Shown: positions 1 to 11,689 of the stretch, in pieces
How positions within the stretch are numbered: the first letter of the stretch is position 1
Layout: every line of letters begins with the position of its first letter
Assembly: GCA_009823505.1 (NCBI GenBank)
Contig: VZQC01004543.1
Span: forward strand, 2,801,879 to 2,865,878
Length of the DNA stretch: 64,000 bases
DNA from: Rhizomys pruinosus
Lineage: Eukaryota > Chordata > Mammalia > Rodentia > Spalacidae
Direction: 5' to 3'
Notes under the pieces: model-generated
The model's input: only the letters and a program-made list of their open reading frames with translations
What the model was told of the DNA's origin: nothing
The model's database searches: none
Program-made: the position numbers and the translations under genes

Positions 1-440
1 GGCAGTTGTGGCACTGTTATCCAGGTGTGATCAATACCTATCTAATTGGACTTAGAGCCCTCAGTGGGAGTAAACTCATGGGTGGCACTCTATACCAAAC
101 TATACATGGCTACACACGTTATAGATCCTAGAGAAAACCATACCTCTGTCATCTCTAATAAACAACATTTCATATGATGTCATCAAAATGGTTCCTTATG
201 TTTACAGACAACTATACATTATGCCACTCTCCATAATAGAGATATACATAGAGATATACATAATAGAGATATACATAGAGGATATACTTCTAAGAGATGC
301 CCAGATCTCATAACTACAGTAGAACATCTACGCTTATGGCTCAGGGAATATAGCAGAACAGGGTGTGGAGAGAAACTAGCACATCCCCTGACTCTCTAGC
401 AAGGCTTCCTTATGCACCGAAAGACATGCACACAAGAATG
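1..440 (+). repeat. Old dispersed repeat fragment (family R1)
   Basis: This stretch resembles parts of the copies at 12895-14545, 54790-56570 and 61060-61840. Shared landmarks include a block around AACTCATG..GTGGYACT near 71-92 and the later ATCTACGCTTATGGCTCAGG (327-346), which corresponds to the ACCTCTACAYCTAAGGCTCAGG block of the other copies. It is truncated by the window edge. I recall the 'aaggctcaggga' motif from a very common rodent repeat but do not assign a family name. Confidence 0.45.
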
Positions 441-479
441 TCACTACTATACCTGGCCTTCATATCCTATGTGAATTTA

Positions 480-975
480 TTTTTCATTTTGCTTTCTTCA
501 GATATCCCTGTTTGTAGGCATTCTTTTGGCAGAAGCACTTAAAAGCAGTTAGCAAGCAGCCAAGACTTTACCCCTGCTGTTATTCTAATAGACCTATGAA
601 ACATGAGCTGTCCTTGATCCCTTAGGAAAGAACTTTGATCTGGAATATAGCCTGAGTTTTTCTTGTCACAACTGCCTTCCCCAGCCTCCAATTTTTTGTA
701 CGTGTCCCAGCCCATGCATGGGTTGGAATAAAAGCCTTGATTCCCAGCATTAAACTTGAGTCCTCCTTCCGGACTTTCTCTATGAGTCTGTCTCTTCCTT
801 TTATTTTCATTTCTGGGGTAACTTCCTGAGGTCCCATCCCCTCTCCTTGCCAGCTCAGCTTAAGAACTGTTAGCCTGCCAACAGCAAACAGCTCCAAAAT
901 CCTGCAGTCTTGTAGAACTGCCAGCCTGGTTCTAGGAGGGAAGAATATCATGTAGATTGCAGCAGCCACGTGTGA
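480..975 (+). mobile_element. Possible solo LTR of an endogenous retrovirus
   Basis: A polyadenylation signal (GGAATAAAAGCC, about 725-736) is followed by a pyrimidine-rich stretch with CTTGAGTCCTCCTTCCGG and GGTAACTTCCTGAGGTCCC (about 816-834), which looks like R-U5 of a rodent endogenous retrovirus LTR. I could not fix TG...CA termini, a target-site duplication or a primer-binding site, so the boundaries are approximate. No coding potential is claimed. Confidence 0.3.
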
Positions 976-1399
976 CTAAAGGACCAACAGACAATAGAAA
1001 CAACTGACACTTGTTACCTGTCAAATTGTCTCCACATATGCCTATATACATCACAAAAATACCAAAATGATGACCTCTGAAAATAAACTGTATGCTAATT
1101 CCAAACTATGTTTAAGAGTTCAAATTTTCCCTTTACTTTTATATTACTCTAATATATGAATATATACCCTCCACAAATATACCACAAATATACCACAAAT
1201 ATACCACAAAGTCTGAAAATAAGTGGTCAGTTAATTCTAGAGCCCATTAAGGAATTCACATTATACAAGCATAGTTGCCTTCAGATAAAAAGAAATATAA
1301 CTGTAACTTTGCTCAGCTTGTCTTTCAACTAGGGATTTGGTGCTAGCATCCACAAAAGAGGGATACCATTTGTCATTTGTTTTTCTGATACTGTGTTAC

Positions 1400-4300
1400 T
1401 TCACTTAGCATAATGGCTTCAAGTTCTATCCATTTACCTGCAAATTTTAAGATGTCATCCTTCTTTACCAATGCTTAGAATTCCATTGTGTACATGTACC
1501 ACATTTTCTCTATTCACTCATCGGTTGAGGGTCACTTGGGTTGCTTCCAGTTCTTCGCTATTGTGAAAAGAGCTGCAATAAACATCTATGTGCATGTATT
1601 TCTGAGGTAGGATGAATCTTGTGGTTATATACACAGTAGTGGTGTGACTGGCTCAGGTGGTAGGCTCATTTTCAGTTTCTTGAGAGTTCTCCACGCTGTT
1701 TTCCATAGGGGTTACACAAGTTTACATTTCCACCAGCAGTGGATGAGTGTCCCCTTTTCCTCATAACCTCTCCAGCATTTGGTATCCTATGTTTTCTGGA
1801 TCATAGCTAGTCTTACTGAAGTAAGATGAGATCTTAAGGTGGTTTTAATTTGCATTTCCTTAATTTTCTGCAATTTTGATCACTTGCTAATGATGTTTCT
1901 CAACCATCTTTACTTCTTCATTTGTGAAGTATCAGTTCATCTCTTTACTCCATTTTAGTAGGTCATTTGTTTCTTCCTCCTTTGTTTTTTGAGTAGTTTA
2001 TACAGTCTGGATGTTAATGCTCTATCAAATGTATCACTGGTGAAGGTTTCTTCTCATTCTGTGGGTTTTCTCTCACCTTCTTTGCTTCTTTTCCTGTACA
2101 TAAGCTCTCTAGTTTACTAAGGTCCCATTTATCAATTGTTGACCTTATTGTTTGCACAGCTGCTGTCTGATTTAGGAAGTATTTTCCTATGACTATGCCT
2201 TGTAGATTACTACCAACATTTTCTTCTATCACTATCAGAGTTTTGTGTTTCACATTGAGGTATTTGATCCATTTTAATTTGATTTTTGTACATGGCAAGT
2301 GGTAGGGGTTTAGTTTTATTCTTATAAAGTGGTAATCCAGATATGCTAACACCATTTCCTGAAGATGCTCTCTTTTCTCCATTGAGTCTTCTTGGCCCCT
2401 TTGTCAAATATAAGGTGGCTGAAATTGGATGTACTTGGGTTTGGATCCTCAATTTTGTTCCACTAATCTACAGGCCTGATTTGTTCCAAAACCAGTCTGT
2501 TTTATGTCTATAGCCCTGTAATATAGTTTGAAATCTGGTATGGCAATCTCCCCAGTATTTCTTTTCTTGTTCAGGGTTGCTTTGGCTATCTGGGGTCTTT
2601 TTGTTCTCACTATGAACTTTAGGATGTTTTGTTTTGTTTTTCTAGCTCTGTGAAGAAGATCGTGGTGATTCAAATTGGGATTGCATTGTATCTGTATATT
2701 ACTTTAGGTAGAATGGTCATTTGTACTATATTTATTCTTCCAATCCATGGGGATGGGAGGTTCTTCCATCTTTTAGTATCTTCCCCAATCTCCTTTTTGA
2801 GGGATTTAAAGATTTCTTTGTAGAGATTTTTAGTGTATTTGGTCAGGTTTGTTCCTAGGTAATTTTTTTGTGCATTATTCTGAGTGGGAAAGTCTTGTAT
2901 TCTTCTCAAATTGTTTATTAATGGCATAAGTTAATTTTGTATCCTGCCAATTTACTGAAGCTGTTGTTGATGACATCTAGAAATTTTCTGGTGCAGTTTT
3001 TGGTGTCCCTTAGGTAAACTGTCATGTCATCTACAAAAAAAAAAAAAAAATGATGGTTTGACTTCCTTTATTCCAAATAACCAAATAGTACTCCTCTAGT
3101 TTTCCTTTCTTGTCTTATTGCTCTTGAAAGCATTTCAAGCCCTTTATTGAAAAGGAGTGGGGACAGGGGTCAGCCTTTCCGGGTTTCTGAATTGAAGGGG
3201 AACCTTTCTAGTTTTACCCACTTTAGGATAAGGCTGGCTGTGGGTTTAATGTATATGCCTTTAATTGTGTTCAGAAATGTCCCCTCCAGTCCAATTACCT
3301 CCAACACTTTGAACATGAAGGTATGCTGAATTTTGCCAAAGGCCTTTTCCAAATTGATAGAGATGACCATGTGGATTTTTTGTCTTTCAGTCCATTTACG
3401 TGCTTTATGACGTTCATTGATTTATGTATGTTGAACCATCCCTACATCTCTGGTATTAATCCAGCTCATTCATGGTGGATAATATTTTTGATATGTGCCT
3501 GTATGCAGTGTGCAAGTATTTTGTAGAGAATTTTTGCATCTATGTTCATTAGCAAATGGGTCTATAGTTTTCTTTTTTGGTTGTATTTTTGTCTGGTTTT
3601 TATATTAGAGTGATGTTGCCTGCATAGAAGGAATTTGTGAGATTTCCTTCTGTTTCTATCCTATTAAATAATTTGAGTAGTAGTGGCTGTAGGTCTTCTT
3701 TAAATGTCTTATAGAATTCTACCCTTAATCCATCTGGACATGTGCTTTCTTTAGTTTGGAGGGTTTTTTTTATTACAGTTCAATTTCCTCCCTTATTATG
3801 GGTCTATTTAAGCTGTAGATCTCTTCCTGATTAAGTCTTGTTGTATTCCAGGATATCAGACATTCATACATCTCTCAAAGGTTGTCACATTTAGTAGAGT
3901 ATAGGTTTTTGATTATTCCTGTAAGACTATCTGAATCTTTTCACTATCTGTTGTAATATTTCCCTTTTCTTTTTTTTTAATTTTATTTATTTTGTATGTG
4001 TATGAATGTACTCTCTGCATGTAGGTCTGTGCACCCATGTCATGCAATACCACAGAGGTCAGAAGAGGGTGTCTGATTCCTCTGGAACTGGAATTAAAGA
4101 TTGCTCTCAGCCACCATGTGGGTGCTGTGGATCGAACCCGGGTCATCCGCAAGAGCAGTTGGTGCTCTTAACTGCTAAGCCATCTCTCCATTCCCAATAT
4201 TTCCCTTTTCATCTCTAATCTGGTTGACTTGGAGTTGCTCTATCCTTCTTTTAGTCATTTGGGCTTAAGTTCTATCTATCTTGTTTATCCTTTCAAAGAA

Positions 4301-5390
4301 CCAACTCTTGGATTCATTGATCTTTGTATTCTTTTCTTTGTTTCTATTTCATTGATTTCCACTCTGATTTTTGTTATTTCTTCCTGTATCCCGGGGTTAG
4401 GATTAATTTGTTGCTGCCTTTCAAGTGTTTTTAGTTGCAGTGTTAATTCATTTATTTGTGCTCTTTCTGTTTTCTTAATGTAGGCACTTAGAGCTATGAA
4501 TTTCCCACTCAGGACTGCTTTTAAGGTCTCCCAATGGTTTTTCTGTGCTGTATCAGCCCTTTCATTTAGTGCCAGGAATGGTTTTATTTCTTTATATTTC
4601 TCCTTTGAACCATTCTAGTGTGTTGGTTAGCTTCCATGTGTTTTTGTAGCTAGTAGGGCTCCTTCTGCTTTATTGCACTGTGATCTGATAAGATGCATGA
4701 AATTATTTCAATTTCTTGTTATTTGCTGAGATTTTCTCTTTTTCCCAGTATATGCTCAATTTTGGAGAATGTTCCCTGGTGTGCTGAGTATAAAGTATAT
4801 TCTTTGATGTTTGGATGGAATATTTAGTAGATATCTGTTAGTCACATTTGGTGTATCGTATTGTTCAGTTCAGCTGTTTCTCCGTTTATTCTTTGTCCAC
4901 TTGACCTATCAAATGGGCACAGTTTAGTATTGAAGTCTCCTACTATTATTGTTCTGGGATTGATCTGTGTCTTGGAGTCTTTCAGGATTGTGTTTATGAA
5001 TTTGGATGCTCCAGTGTTTGGTGCATATATATTTATATTTCTGACATCTTCATGGTTGATTGAACCTTTGATACAGATCTAGTGACATTCTTCATCTCTT
5101 CTGATTAGTTTTACACTGAAATCTATTTTTTTCTGATATTAATATAGCAACTCCTGCTTGGTTTGGGGTGCCAATTGCTTGAAACATTTTTCGTCCTTTT
5201 CACTTTAAGATGGTGTCTGTCCTTGAATATGAGGTGTGTTTCTTGTAGACAGCAGAAAGTTGGATACAGTTTCCTAATCCATTGTCCCAGTCTGTGTTTC
5301 TTGATTAGGGAGTTTAGAACATTAACAGTCAGGGTTAATGTTGAGAGATGTATATTGCTTGCCTTCCATTTATTTTCTGTTTGCATTTTT
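1400..5390 (-). pseudogene. L1 ORF2 (endonuclease-reverse transcriptase), broken
   Basis: The product would be the L1 endonuclease/reverse transcriptase that nicks target DNA and primes cDNA synthesis. The N-terminal apurinic-endonuclease-like domain is visible at 5386-5123, with a CLQETH motif holding the catalytic Glu and the typical LGQWIRKL start. Reverse-transcriptase pieces lie at 3370-2670 (ISINLEKAFGKIQHTFM). The C-terminal part reads at 2382-2014 and on toward 1400. There are many stops and frameshifts plus a SINE insertion, so no functional protein is possible. Confidence 0.85.
3970..4195 (-). mobile_element. B2 SINE, minus strand
   Basis: The reverse complement starts with the B2 tRNA-like head (ending here as AAGCCATCTCTCCATTCCC) and ends in an A-rich tail (plus-strand T run at 3970-3978). 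A perfect 15-bp target-site duplication, AATATTTCCCTTTTC, flanks it at 3955-3969 and 4196-4210. The B2 therefore inserted into the already present L1-A ORF2. Confidence 0.93.
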
Positions 5391-5424
5391 GGTCTATGTT
5401 TGTATTTCTGGGGTTACATAATCA

Positions 5425-6503
5425 TTAATCGTTATATCTTGCTGCTTGGGGATAGCTGATACTTTCCTCTGTCCTTTGAATTGCTTTGGATATTTTCTGG
5501 AGGGTTGGTTTTCTAGACATGTATTCTTTCATCTTCTTTATGTCATGGATGATTTTCTTTTCTCTTTCGATTATAATTGACATTTTGCTCTCTAGAGTAA
5601 CCTGGGTTGGCATCTGTAGTCATTTAGTAGTGGAAATACTTTGGTCCAAGCTCTTCTGGCTTTCGTGGTTTGCATTGAAAAGTTAATTGTAATTCTGGTT
5701 GGTCTTCTTTACACGTAATTTACTTCTTTCTCTTGTGTCTTTCAGTATTCTGTCTATGTTTTGTGAATCTAGTGTTTTGATTATGATATGGCATGGGGAG
5801 TTTCTTTTCTGATGTTCTCTATTTGGTGCTCTATGTGCTTCTTGTATTTGTATGGGTGTGACTTATTTCAATTTGTGGAAATTTTCTTCTATAATTCTGT
5901 GAAGACCTGGTCGATAACATTATCCTGGGATTCTTCTCCTTCCTCTATACCTATGATGTGGTGGTTTGGTCTCTTCATAGTGTCCCACATTTCCTGGTTA
6001 TTCCCCTCTTGTGTGTTATTTTTTAATTTTTCATAGTTTTTGCTTGAACTCTTCAGTTTTTCCACATTATCTTTTAGGTTGATATTCTATTTTCTGCTTC
6101 ATCCATTCTGTTACTGAGTCTTTCTCCTGCCCTTTCATGTTGACTGTCTGAGTTTTTTATTTTCTTTTCCATTTCACTCTGAGATTCCCTTGGTATTTCC
6201 ATTTCCTTCTGGAGTTGGCCATTCTCTCCTTTTATTTTTTCAGTTTCCTTTTTTCATTTCAGCCTGATATTTTTTCATCATTTCCATTTCCTTCCAGAGT
6301 TGGTCAATCTCTCCCTTTAGGTCCTTGATTTCTTTAAATATAACTATGATTGTTCTTTTAATATGTGTGTTTTGGGTTACCTCCAGAGAGATCTCATTGT
6401 TGGAGTCTTCAATAGGACTGATAGAGTTTGGTAGGGATTTCTTATTTGCTTTTCCCATGTTGTTGATTTTTCTTCCTGCTTTTAGCATGTGGATTTGATA
6501 CAT
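5425..6503 (-). pseudogene. L1 ORF1 (RNA-binding chaperone), broken
   Basis: The N-terminal and coiled-coil portion reads at 6503-6240, with a charged helix (KEIKDLKGEIDQLWKEME). The C-terminal domain reads at 5613-5425 and contains the family's LESKMSIII..EKKIIHDI and SRKPTLQKI pattern. L1 ORF1 proteins form trimers through the coiled coil and bind L1 RNA. The frame between these two blocks is interrupted. Confidence 0.8.
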
Positions 6504-6735
6504 TATTTCTAATCTGATGTGAAATTCTAGTATTTATTTTTTGGGATGTAGGGCTGTTCCTCTAGGTTAACTGGGGTCAGGTTTGGGGGAATATGATTTG
6601 GCCAGCAAGCCAGCAAACTGGCTGAGGCCTCAGTGTCCCTGAAGACCCCAGTTCCCAGTAAGGTGGGTTCCTTTCTGATCTTTACACATCTCCCTGTAAG
6701 AAGCATCAACCTTGGAAGAGGATCCATCTCATTTT

Positions 6736-7019
6736 GGCATAAGATCCCAACAAAATCATTGAAAATATAGCTTGCATGTATTTGAATAATAACTTTATTG
6801 CTAAGTAGATAGGCTGCTCCTTCTTTCTCACATACTTTGTTGATGACAGCTGTTACAAGGTTCAGGGAAGTAAGGTTTAGATTTCACTCCAGCAGTTTTA
6901 GAGGAAGATACCACTGTGTAATTTCCCATGTTTCTTTCACCACTGTAGGCTGCAGTAACAATGAATGCAGTAAGGTCTTCTGAAATAAGTGTTAGAGGCT
7001 ATTAAACATGATTTTAGCA
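6736..7019. other. No recognised feature
   Basis: AT-rich sequence between L1-A and a B2. I see no repeat family, frame or motif I can support. Confidence 0.5.
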
Positions 7020-7200
7020 ACTGTAGTGATGTCTTGGCAGGTAAGAGCACTGGCTGCTCTTGGAGAGGACCTGGGTTCCAGTCCCAGCACCCACATGCAA
7101 CTAAAAACCATCCATACTCCAATTAAAGGGGATCCCATGCCCTCTTTGGACCACCACAGTCATTTCACAATATGACTCCATTTACATGCATTCAGGCAAA
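7020..7200 (+). mobile_element. Old B2 SINE fragment
   Basis: The stretch GGCAGGTAAGAGCACTGGCT, then GGACCTGGGTTCCAGTCCCAG and CACCCACATG, matches the head and B-box region of B2 in the plus orientation. It is diverged and its tail is unclear. The element's expected A-rich end is not obvious before 7200. Confidence 0.7.
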
Positions 7201-7620
7201 ATATTCGGACACGTAAAGTAAAAGTACAGGCAGTGCTTTTTGTTCCTTGAGAATTTCAAGGAGTGCATTGTAGTCATATTCAGCACTCCTCTTATAACTC
7301 TCCCACATCCAACCACCACCCTTATCCATGAAACTCTGTGTCCACTTTTCCTTTCAAACACAATTAGGTCCATTAGCACTGCCCACATAGACTTGAATGT
7401 GTGAAGATGCCAAGGTCCACATGTGATGTTTTTACAGGATAATCCAGTAGAACACACTGTGATTTTATGTATTCATTTTAATTAGGTCTATGACAATTTC
7501 ACACTATGTTTGACGACACACACTCACTCTCTTCACCTCCTCCAAGATCAACCTCTGATCCCCATCTATACAACAATGTCTCCTCTTTATTGTTTTAATG
7601 TATAGTGTTCATTTTTTGTG
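7201..7620. other. No recognised feature
   Basis: Non-coding sequence without a repeat or motif I can name. It lies between a B2 fragment and an L1 3'UTR fragment. Confidence 0.45.
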
Positions 7621-7627
7621 AAATATA

Positions 7628-7857
7628 TTCTTTTTTTTCAGAGCCAGTATTTTTATTGAAGCTCTGTGAATTTCACACAAAATTATAAATCAAATGTAGA
7701 CCCATGCCACATTCTCTGGCCCCCACCCCACCAGAGCTCATTCATTCTGCCAAAAATTATTTTTATCATTTTCTCAGTCTCTCTCAAAATTCTTGATGCA
7801 GAAGTTAACTGCTTCAAGAAGTTCACCATTACAGTCAGTTATTTGACGCAGTCTTTC

Positions 7858-7897
<40 letters not shown>

Positions 7898-7920
7898 CCT
7901 TCCAATATGCATCATTCCAA
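7628..7920 (-). mobile_element. L1 3'UTR fragment, minus strand
   Basis: It shares the L1 3'UTR signature seen elsewhere in the window (61847-62052, 63040-63332 and, on the plus strand, 54310-54560): the CCCCACCCCACCAGAGCTCA block, then TTTTCTCAGTCTCTCTCAAA, then a GTT run. The leading T run (7631-7638) is the antisense A tail. Only the 3' end is present, as expected for a 5'-truncated insertion. Confidence 0.8.
7857..7890 (+). repeat. (GTT)n microsatellite in L1 3'UTR
   Basis: About eleven trinucleotide units. The same position in other L1 3'UTR copies of the window carries shorter GTT or AAC runs, so this is a length-variable part of the element and not a coding homopolymer tract. Confidence 0.85.
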
Positions 7921-8019
7921 AATATGCACATATTCATGCCACATATATCATAGGTTTTAGTATGTTCAGCTTATGTTCTTTTTCTTTATTAGGCTGAAAG
8001 TTGTCATGTTTGAAGTCTC

Positions 8020-8312
8020 CTCCTTGGTAAGCACAAACTACCATAAGTTCTGGCCTTGTGTTCCACACTGGGGTTTTTCCTTCCCATGGTCACCAGAGGA
8101 GGTCCAGTAAGTACCAGGTCTTGTCTTGATCTACCTGTACTGGTCTCCATGATACAGCCTACTTAGTCCAACAATGGCAGTCTATATGCTAAAGAGGCAG
8201 AAACCCCAGTACTAGTTCAGGCCACAAGTTGGATGTCTCAGCAGTCCCCATCACCTTCCTCCTGTGGGTCCCTGGAGGTCCCCACTTCTCAAACCCCACA
8301 TTGGGTGCCAGC
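8020..8312 (-). mobile_element. Probable endogenous-retrovirus leader, minus strand
   Basis: Immediately downstream (minus sense) of a primer-binding-site-like sequence at 8298-8315, this stretch would be the untranslated leader of a decayed retroviral insertion. I see no gag or pol reading frame, so the internal part is lost or too degraded. Assignment rests only on adjacency to the primer-binding site and LTR. Confidence 0.35.
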
Positions 8313-8315
8313 TAT
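8298..8315 (-). promoter_or_regulatory. Retroviral primer-binding site (tRNA primed)
   Basis: The minus strand reads TGGCACCCAATGTGGGG. This is close to the TGGCGCCCAACGTGGGG-type site used by rodent betaretrovirus-like (class II) elements, with a few decay changes. It lies directly beside the LTR candidate with AATAAA, which is the expected arrangement. Confidence 0.5.
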
Positions 8316-8850
8316 GTGGTCATCAGCTGTGGGGTTCTTCCGTCTGGGTCACCAGCTCCACAAAATCTTTTGTGTGGCCACTAGTCAAGGCCCTTAGTTG
8401 CTGCTCCTCCTGATGGCAGTAAGTCAGGGCCTGGGAGGAAACATGAAAAGGTCCTCTGTATGTCAATGTATATGATGGAAATAAAAACCCTGGATTCTTT
8501 GTGAGCAGATGGCTCATTTATTACAAGAGACAAACATGCTTATATGGGGGCAAGGCTTCAGTGGGAAATTTGGAGGCAGGGTTAAAGGAAGATGATGTTA
8601 CTTGTGGGGGGGTTGCTAAGAGTATATTTCATCCAAAAATGGATATTGTGCATTAAAAAGTGAAGAGGACACATTGTTGCTTGGTAGGGATTGGATGGAC
8701 CTGCTAGGAGCAGAAGAGAGTGAGTGCTCTCCAATTACAGTCTGAGGTTCCCAAACAACTAATTAATTATAAGGCATACTTAAAAAGCAGAGTGTGGACC
8801 TTGGGTGGTTATTGACAATTCAGTGCATGTTCCCACATTCATGTCTATAT
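8316..8850 (-). mobile_element. Probable class II endogenous retrovirus LTR, minus strand
   Basis: On the minus strand there is a TATA-like CATATAAGC (about 8539-8547), then AATAAATGAGCC with a polyadenylation signal (8516-8521), and then about 200 bases to the primer-binding site. This U3-R-U5 order supports an LTR. The outer (5') boundary is not resolved, and the B2 at 8881 lies just beyond. I found no second LTR within the window. Confidence 0.45.
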
Positions 8851-8880
8851 GGACAACACTAGTTGGACTCCTTGTTTTTC

Positions 8881-9137
8881 TTTTTTTTTTTTTTAATTAA
8901 TTTTTTTTATTTATTTCTGTATGTGTACGAATGTATTGTCTGCATGCAAGTCTGTGCACCCGTGTCGTGCAATGCCGCGGAGGTCAGAAGTGGGCGTCGG
9001 ATTCCCCTGGAGCTGGAGTTCTCCTGGAGTTGGAGTTTCAGACGGTTCTCAGCCGCCATGTGGGTGCTGGGGATCGAACCCGGGTCCTCTGCAAGAGCGG
9101 TCGGCGCTCTTAACCGCTAGGCCATCTCTCCAGCCCC
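8881..9137 (-). mobile_element. Young B2 SINE, minus strand
   Basis: A full-length B2 with an intact B box (plus strand GGGGATCGAACCCGGGTCC) and a clean T-rich antisense tail. A perfect 17-bp target-site duplication, TGGACTCCTTGTTTTTC, lies at 8864-8880 and 9138-9154. The body is nearly identical to the copy at 40835-41101, sharing the variant GAAGTGGGCGTCGGATTCC, which marks a recent subfamily. Confidence 0.95.
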
Positions 9138-9274
9138 TGGACTCCTTGTTTTTCAACAAAAAGTAGACACAACTTTGGATGGTCTGGGATGAAGTTGCAC
9201 ATGGTAGAGTTTTAATAGCCATGGTGAATACTTACAATGCACTCCTTGAAATTCTCAATCATCTAAAAACATTG

Positions 9275-9497
9275 ATAGTGTTTTATTATTTTTACTTCAT
9301 GTGTCTGAGTGTTTTCCCCCCCGCACATATGTAAATGTACTCTTGTTGCACAATGTCCTTGGGAGTCAGAAGAGGGCATCAGATCCATTGGAACTTGAGT
9401 TGTGCGTGGTTGTTAGCTACATATCCTTGCTGGGAACCAAACCCAGGTCCTTTGCAAGAGAGCTAGTGCTTATTCTTGCTGAGCCATCTCTACAATC
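9275..9497 (-). mobile_element. Old B2 SINE, minus strand
   Basis: Diverged B2. Recognisable blocks are TTGCACAATGTCC, GTCAGAAGAGGGCATCAGAT, GGGAACCAAACCCAGGTCC and GAGCCATCTCT. The sequence GTGTTTTATTATTTTTACTTCATGTG replaces the usual antisense tail region. Confidence 0.8.
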
Positions 9498-9499
9498 AC

Positions 9500-10900
9500 T
9501 AAAAACATATAAAAAAGCCATCAAGTCCTGTTTCAGAAGACCTGGCTGCATTCAGGTACTGCAGACTACAGCAGTGAAAGATGTGAAAACAATCCTGAAT
9601 TATCTTCCCTACAATGACCATGGTGAAATTTAAACCTGATTGCCCTGAACTTTGTAACGGCTGTCCTCAACAAAGTGTGGGAGAGAAAAGCAGCACCTGG
9701 CCTACCTAAGTGGCAATAAAGTTATTCAAATACATGCAGGCTAAGCCTTTAATGATTTTGTTTCCTTCCTATGCCAATTTCAGATAGATGCATTTCCAAG
9801 ACTGATGATCCCTACATACAGCAAGCATGCATATTCAAGTCTGCGACTGCTGAACTTATATGTACAAAACAGCCAAACTTCCTTTCTACCTGCTTAAGTT
9901 GGCTTTGGCACACCCCTGGGGTTGATTATGGAAGCTTTTGTTCTTTGTATTGACCATACATCACTGCTCTTGTAGCATTACCAGTGAATGTTTCTCCCTA
10001 AAGATCTCTGTCTAACTCTGTCTTTAGTTCTTTACTTTTTATCTTTGGTTTGATTATTTTTGTTCTGTGTGTAACAGGGGAAGGAGTAGCATGGACTCTC
10101 AGAGCCCATACTAGTTTCCAGTTGGTTTTGTAGGCATGTATTTCTTCATGAACTGGAGTGTATCTTTCATCAAGAACAGAGCAGAGGCAGAGCAGCTGCT
10201 TGCATAAATAAGAGACAAAACCTGGGACTTCTGGCAGCCACATGAAGAGTGTCAACACCAGAATAAGTGGGGGCTGAGGAGCTGCAGAAAAATTCCATGA
10301 GCAGAGACAGCAGATGGCTGAGAAGGTGGGAGAGGAGAGACTGCTGAGGCAGAGTGGATGCCCAGTTACAGGAACAGCTGAGAGAGCTGCAGGGTCTTAC
10401 CCACAGTGACCTACTTCATTCATTTGAGTTTCACTTCCTAAATATTCTCTTTCCACCCTACAAGGTGCCACAATCAGGACATTACCAGCAAACCATAAGT
10501 CACAGAAGAAAGAGTTATATTACAGCTATATCAGGAAAGGAAACAATTTCCCAAGAGGGTAAAGACATGATGAGTAATGCCTCCATTGCACTCTGCCTTG
10601 TCTCAGGGGCTCTCTGTGACTGTGGACGAAGAACTGGTGATCCCATCACTCTAGCAACTTTTACACCTCTAAAGGCAGAACGTGAATGAGACTGCCAAGT
10701 TTGTTGCAAGCTCAGGATGGACATTGACCTGCTTCTACTGCACTCCCAGACTTTCTCTGCTGTTGTTTTCTAGTAGTAGAAAACCATTGCAGAATTCTCT
10801 TTTCAAATTTGGAGGCATGGCTGGGTGTAGTCTTCCCTGGAAGGGACTCTTTCCATTCTTCACTCATAAACTTCTAGGCCGCATTTTAATCACTTTAATC
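9500..10900. other. No recognised gene or repeat
   Basis: About 1.4 kb of sequence with ordinary composition. Short open frames occur (for example 10354-10689 on the plus strand) but show no family pattern, no codon signal I can judge, and no splice context I trust. It may be unique intergenic DNA or very old repeat. Confidence 0.4.
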
Positions 10901-10924
10901 TCCTTAAAAAAGTGTCCTGTCCTT

Positions 10925-11168
10925 GGCTGGAGAGAGGGTCTAGCAGTTTAGAGAGCCGATTTCTCTTGCAGAAGACCCGGTTCAATCCCCAGCACACACA
11001 TGGCAGCTGAGAACAGTCTGCAACTCCAATTCCAGGAGTACTCCCATTCCAGGGGAATCTGACGCCCCCCTCTGACCTCTGCGGCATTGCACAACACGGG
11101 TGTACAGACCTAAATGCAGACAGTACATTCATACACATAAATAAAAACATAAATAAAAAATTTCTTTT
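10925..11168 (+). mobile_element. B2 SINE, plus strand
   Basis: It starts GGCTGGAGAGAGGGTCTAGC, carries the B-box region CCCGGTTCAATCCCCAGC, and ends in ACATAAATAAAAACATAAAT. A 17-bp target-site duplication, AAAAGTGTCCTGTCCTT, lies at 10908-10924 and 11169-11185. Confidence 0.93.
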
Positions 11169-11334
11169 AAAAGTGTCCTGTCCTTCAACACAATGATTTG
11201 GCTCCAGTGAATCTTCCTAGTGCTCTTTTGGGATCCAAACTGTATATTCTGTATTTCTGTATGCCCCATTTTATATTTTTCACTTTACATCTGTATACTT
11301 TTCATCATTAATAGCAATGGTGTTTTGAAGGAGA

Positions 11335-11680
11335 ATGTCTTCCAGAGGCTCCAATATTTGGTGGTGCTGTTTAGAGAGTTCTGAGAAGGTGTGAACTTGC
11401 TGGAGGAAGCATGACACTGGGGACTGGCTCAAAGAGTTCAAAAAGCCTTGCCAATCTCCACGCAGCCTCAGCTTCCTGTGCCTGCTTCAATATGTGAACC
11501 TCTGCTTTCTGTTCCTGCTCTGGCACCTCCTCCCACCATGCCTTTCTACCATGATGGGACCTTAATTCCCCAGGAACCATAAGCTCAAGTAAACTTCTCT
11601 TTTTATAAGTTCCCTTGGTTGTGGTTTTATTATTACCAAGTGCTGTGGCCACCAAGAACGACCACCAGAGCAAAATTTTA
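11335..11680 (+). repeat. Rodent medium-reiteration repeat
   Basis: The blocks AATGTCTTCCAGAGGCTCC, GCTGGAGGAAGCATGACACT, GGAACCATAAGCTCAAGTAA and TATAAGTTCCCTTGGTTGTG match a common rodent interspersed repeat. The copy at 46612-46980 is the same family in the opposite orientation (GTTGCTGTGATAGAACCATC, then ATGACCAAGGGAACTTATAA). I do not assign a database name; a non-autonomous DNA transposon is one possibility. Confidence 0.6.
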
Positions 11681-11689
11681 ATTGAGACT

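Larger units (their letters stand above)
1070..6735 (-). mobile_element. Near full-length LINE-1, minus strand, decayed (L1-A)
   Basis: Read on the minus strand the element runs from a 5' region near 6735, through ORF1 remnants (about 6503-5425) and ORF2 remnants (about 5390-1400), to a 3'UTR ending near 1070. Order and orientation match L1. It is interrupted by a minus-strand B2 at 3970-4195. ORF2 is broken into many short frames, so the copy is old and inactive. A 17-base A run lies inside it at about 3036-3052. The 5' region shows no clear monomer repeats. Confidence 0.9.

Noticed and set aside
622..969. 115-residue minus-strand frame
   Set aside because: No domain, and it lies antisense to a probable LTR.
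7857..7890. Possible coding trinucleotide expansion
   Set aside because: It lies in an L1 3'UTR, where a GTT/AAC run is a normal part of the element.
8863..9166. Overlapping open frames of 60-85 residues (seen at every B2 copy)
   Set aside because: They are antisense or sense readings of B2 SINEs, recurring with the same peptides at each copy.
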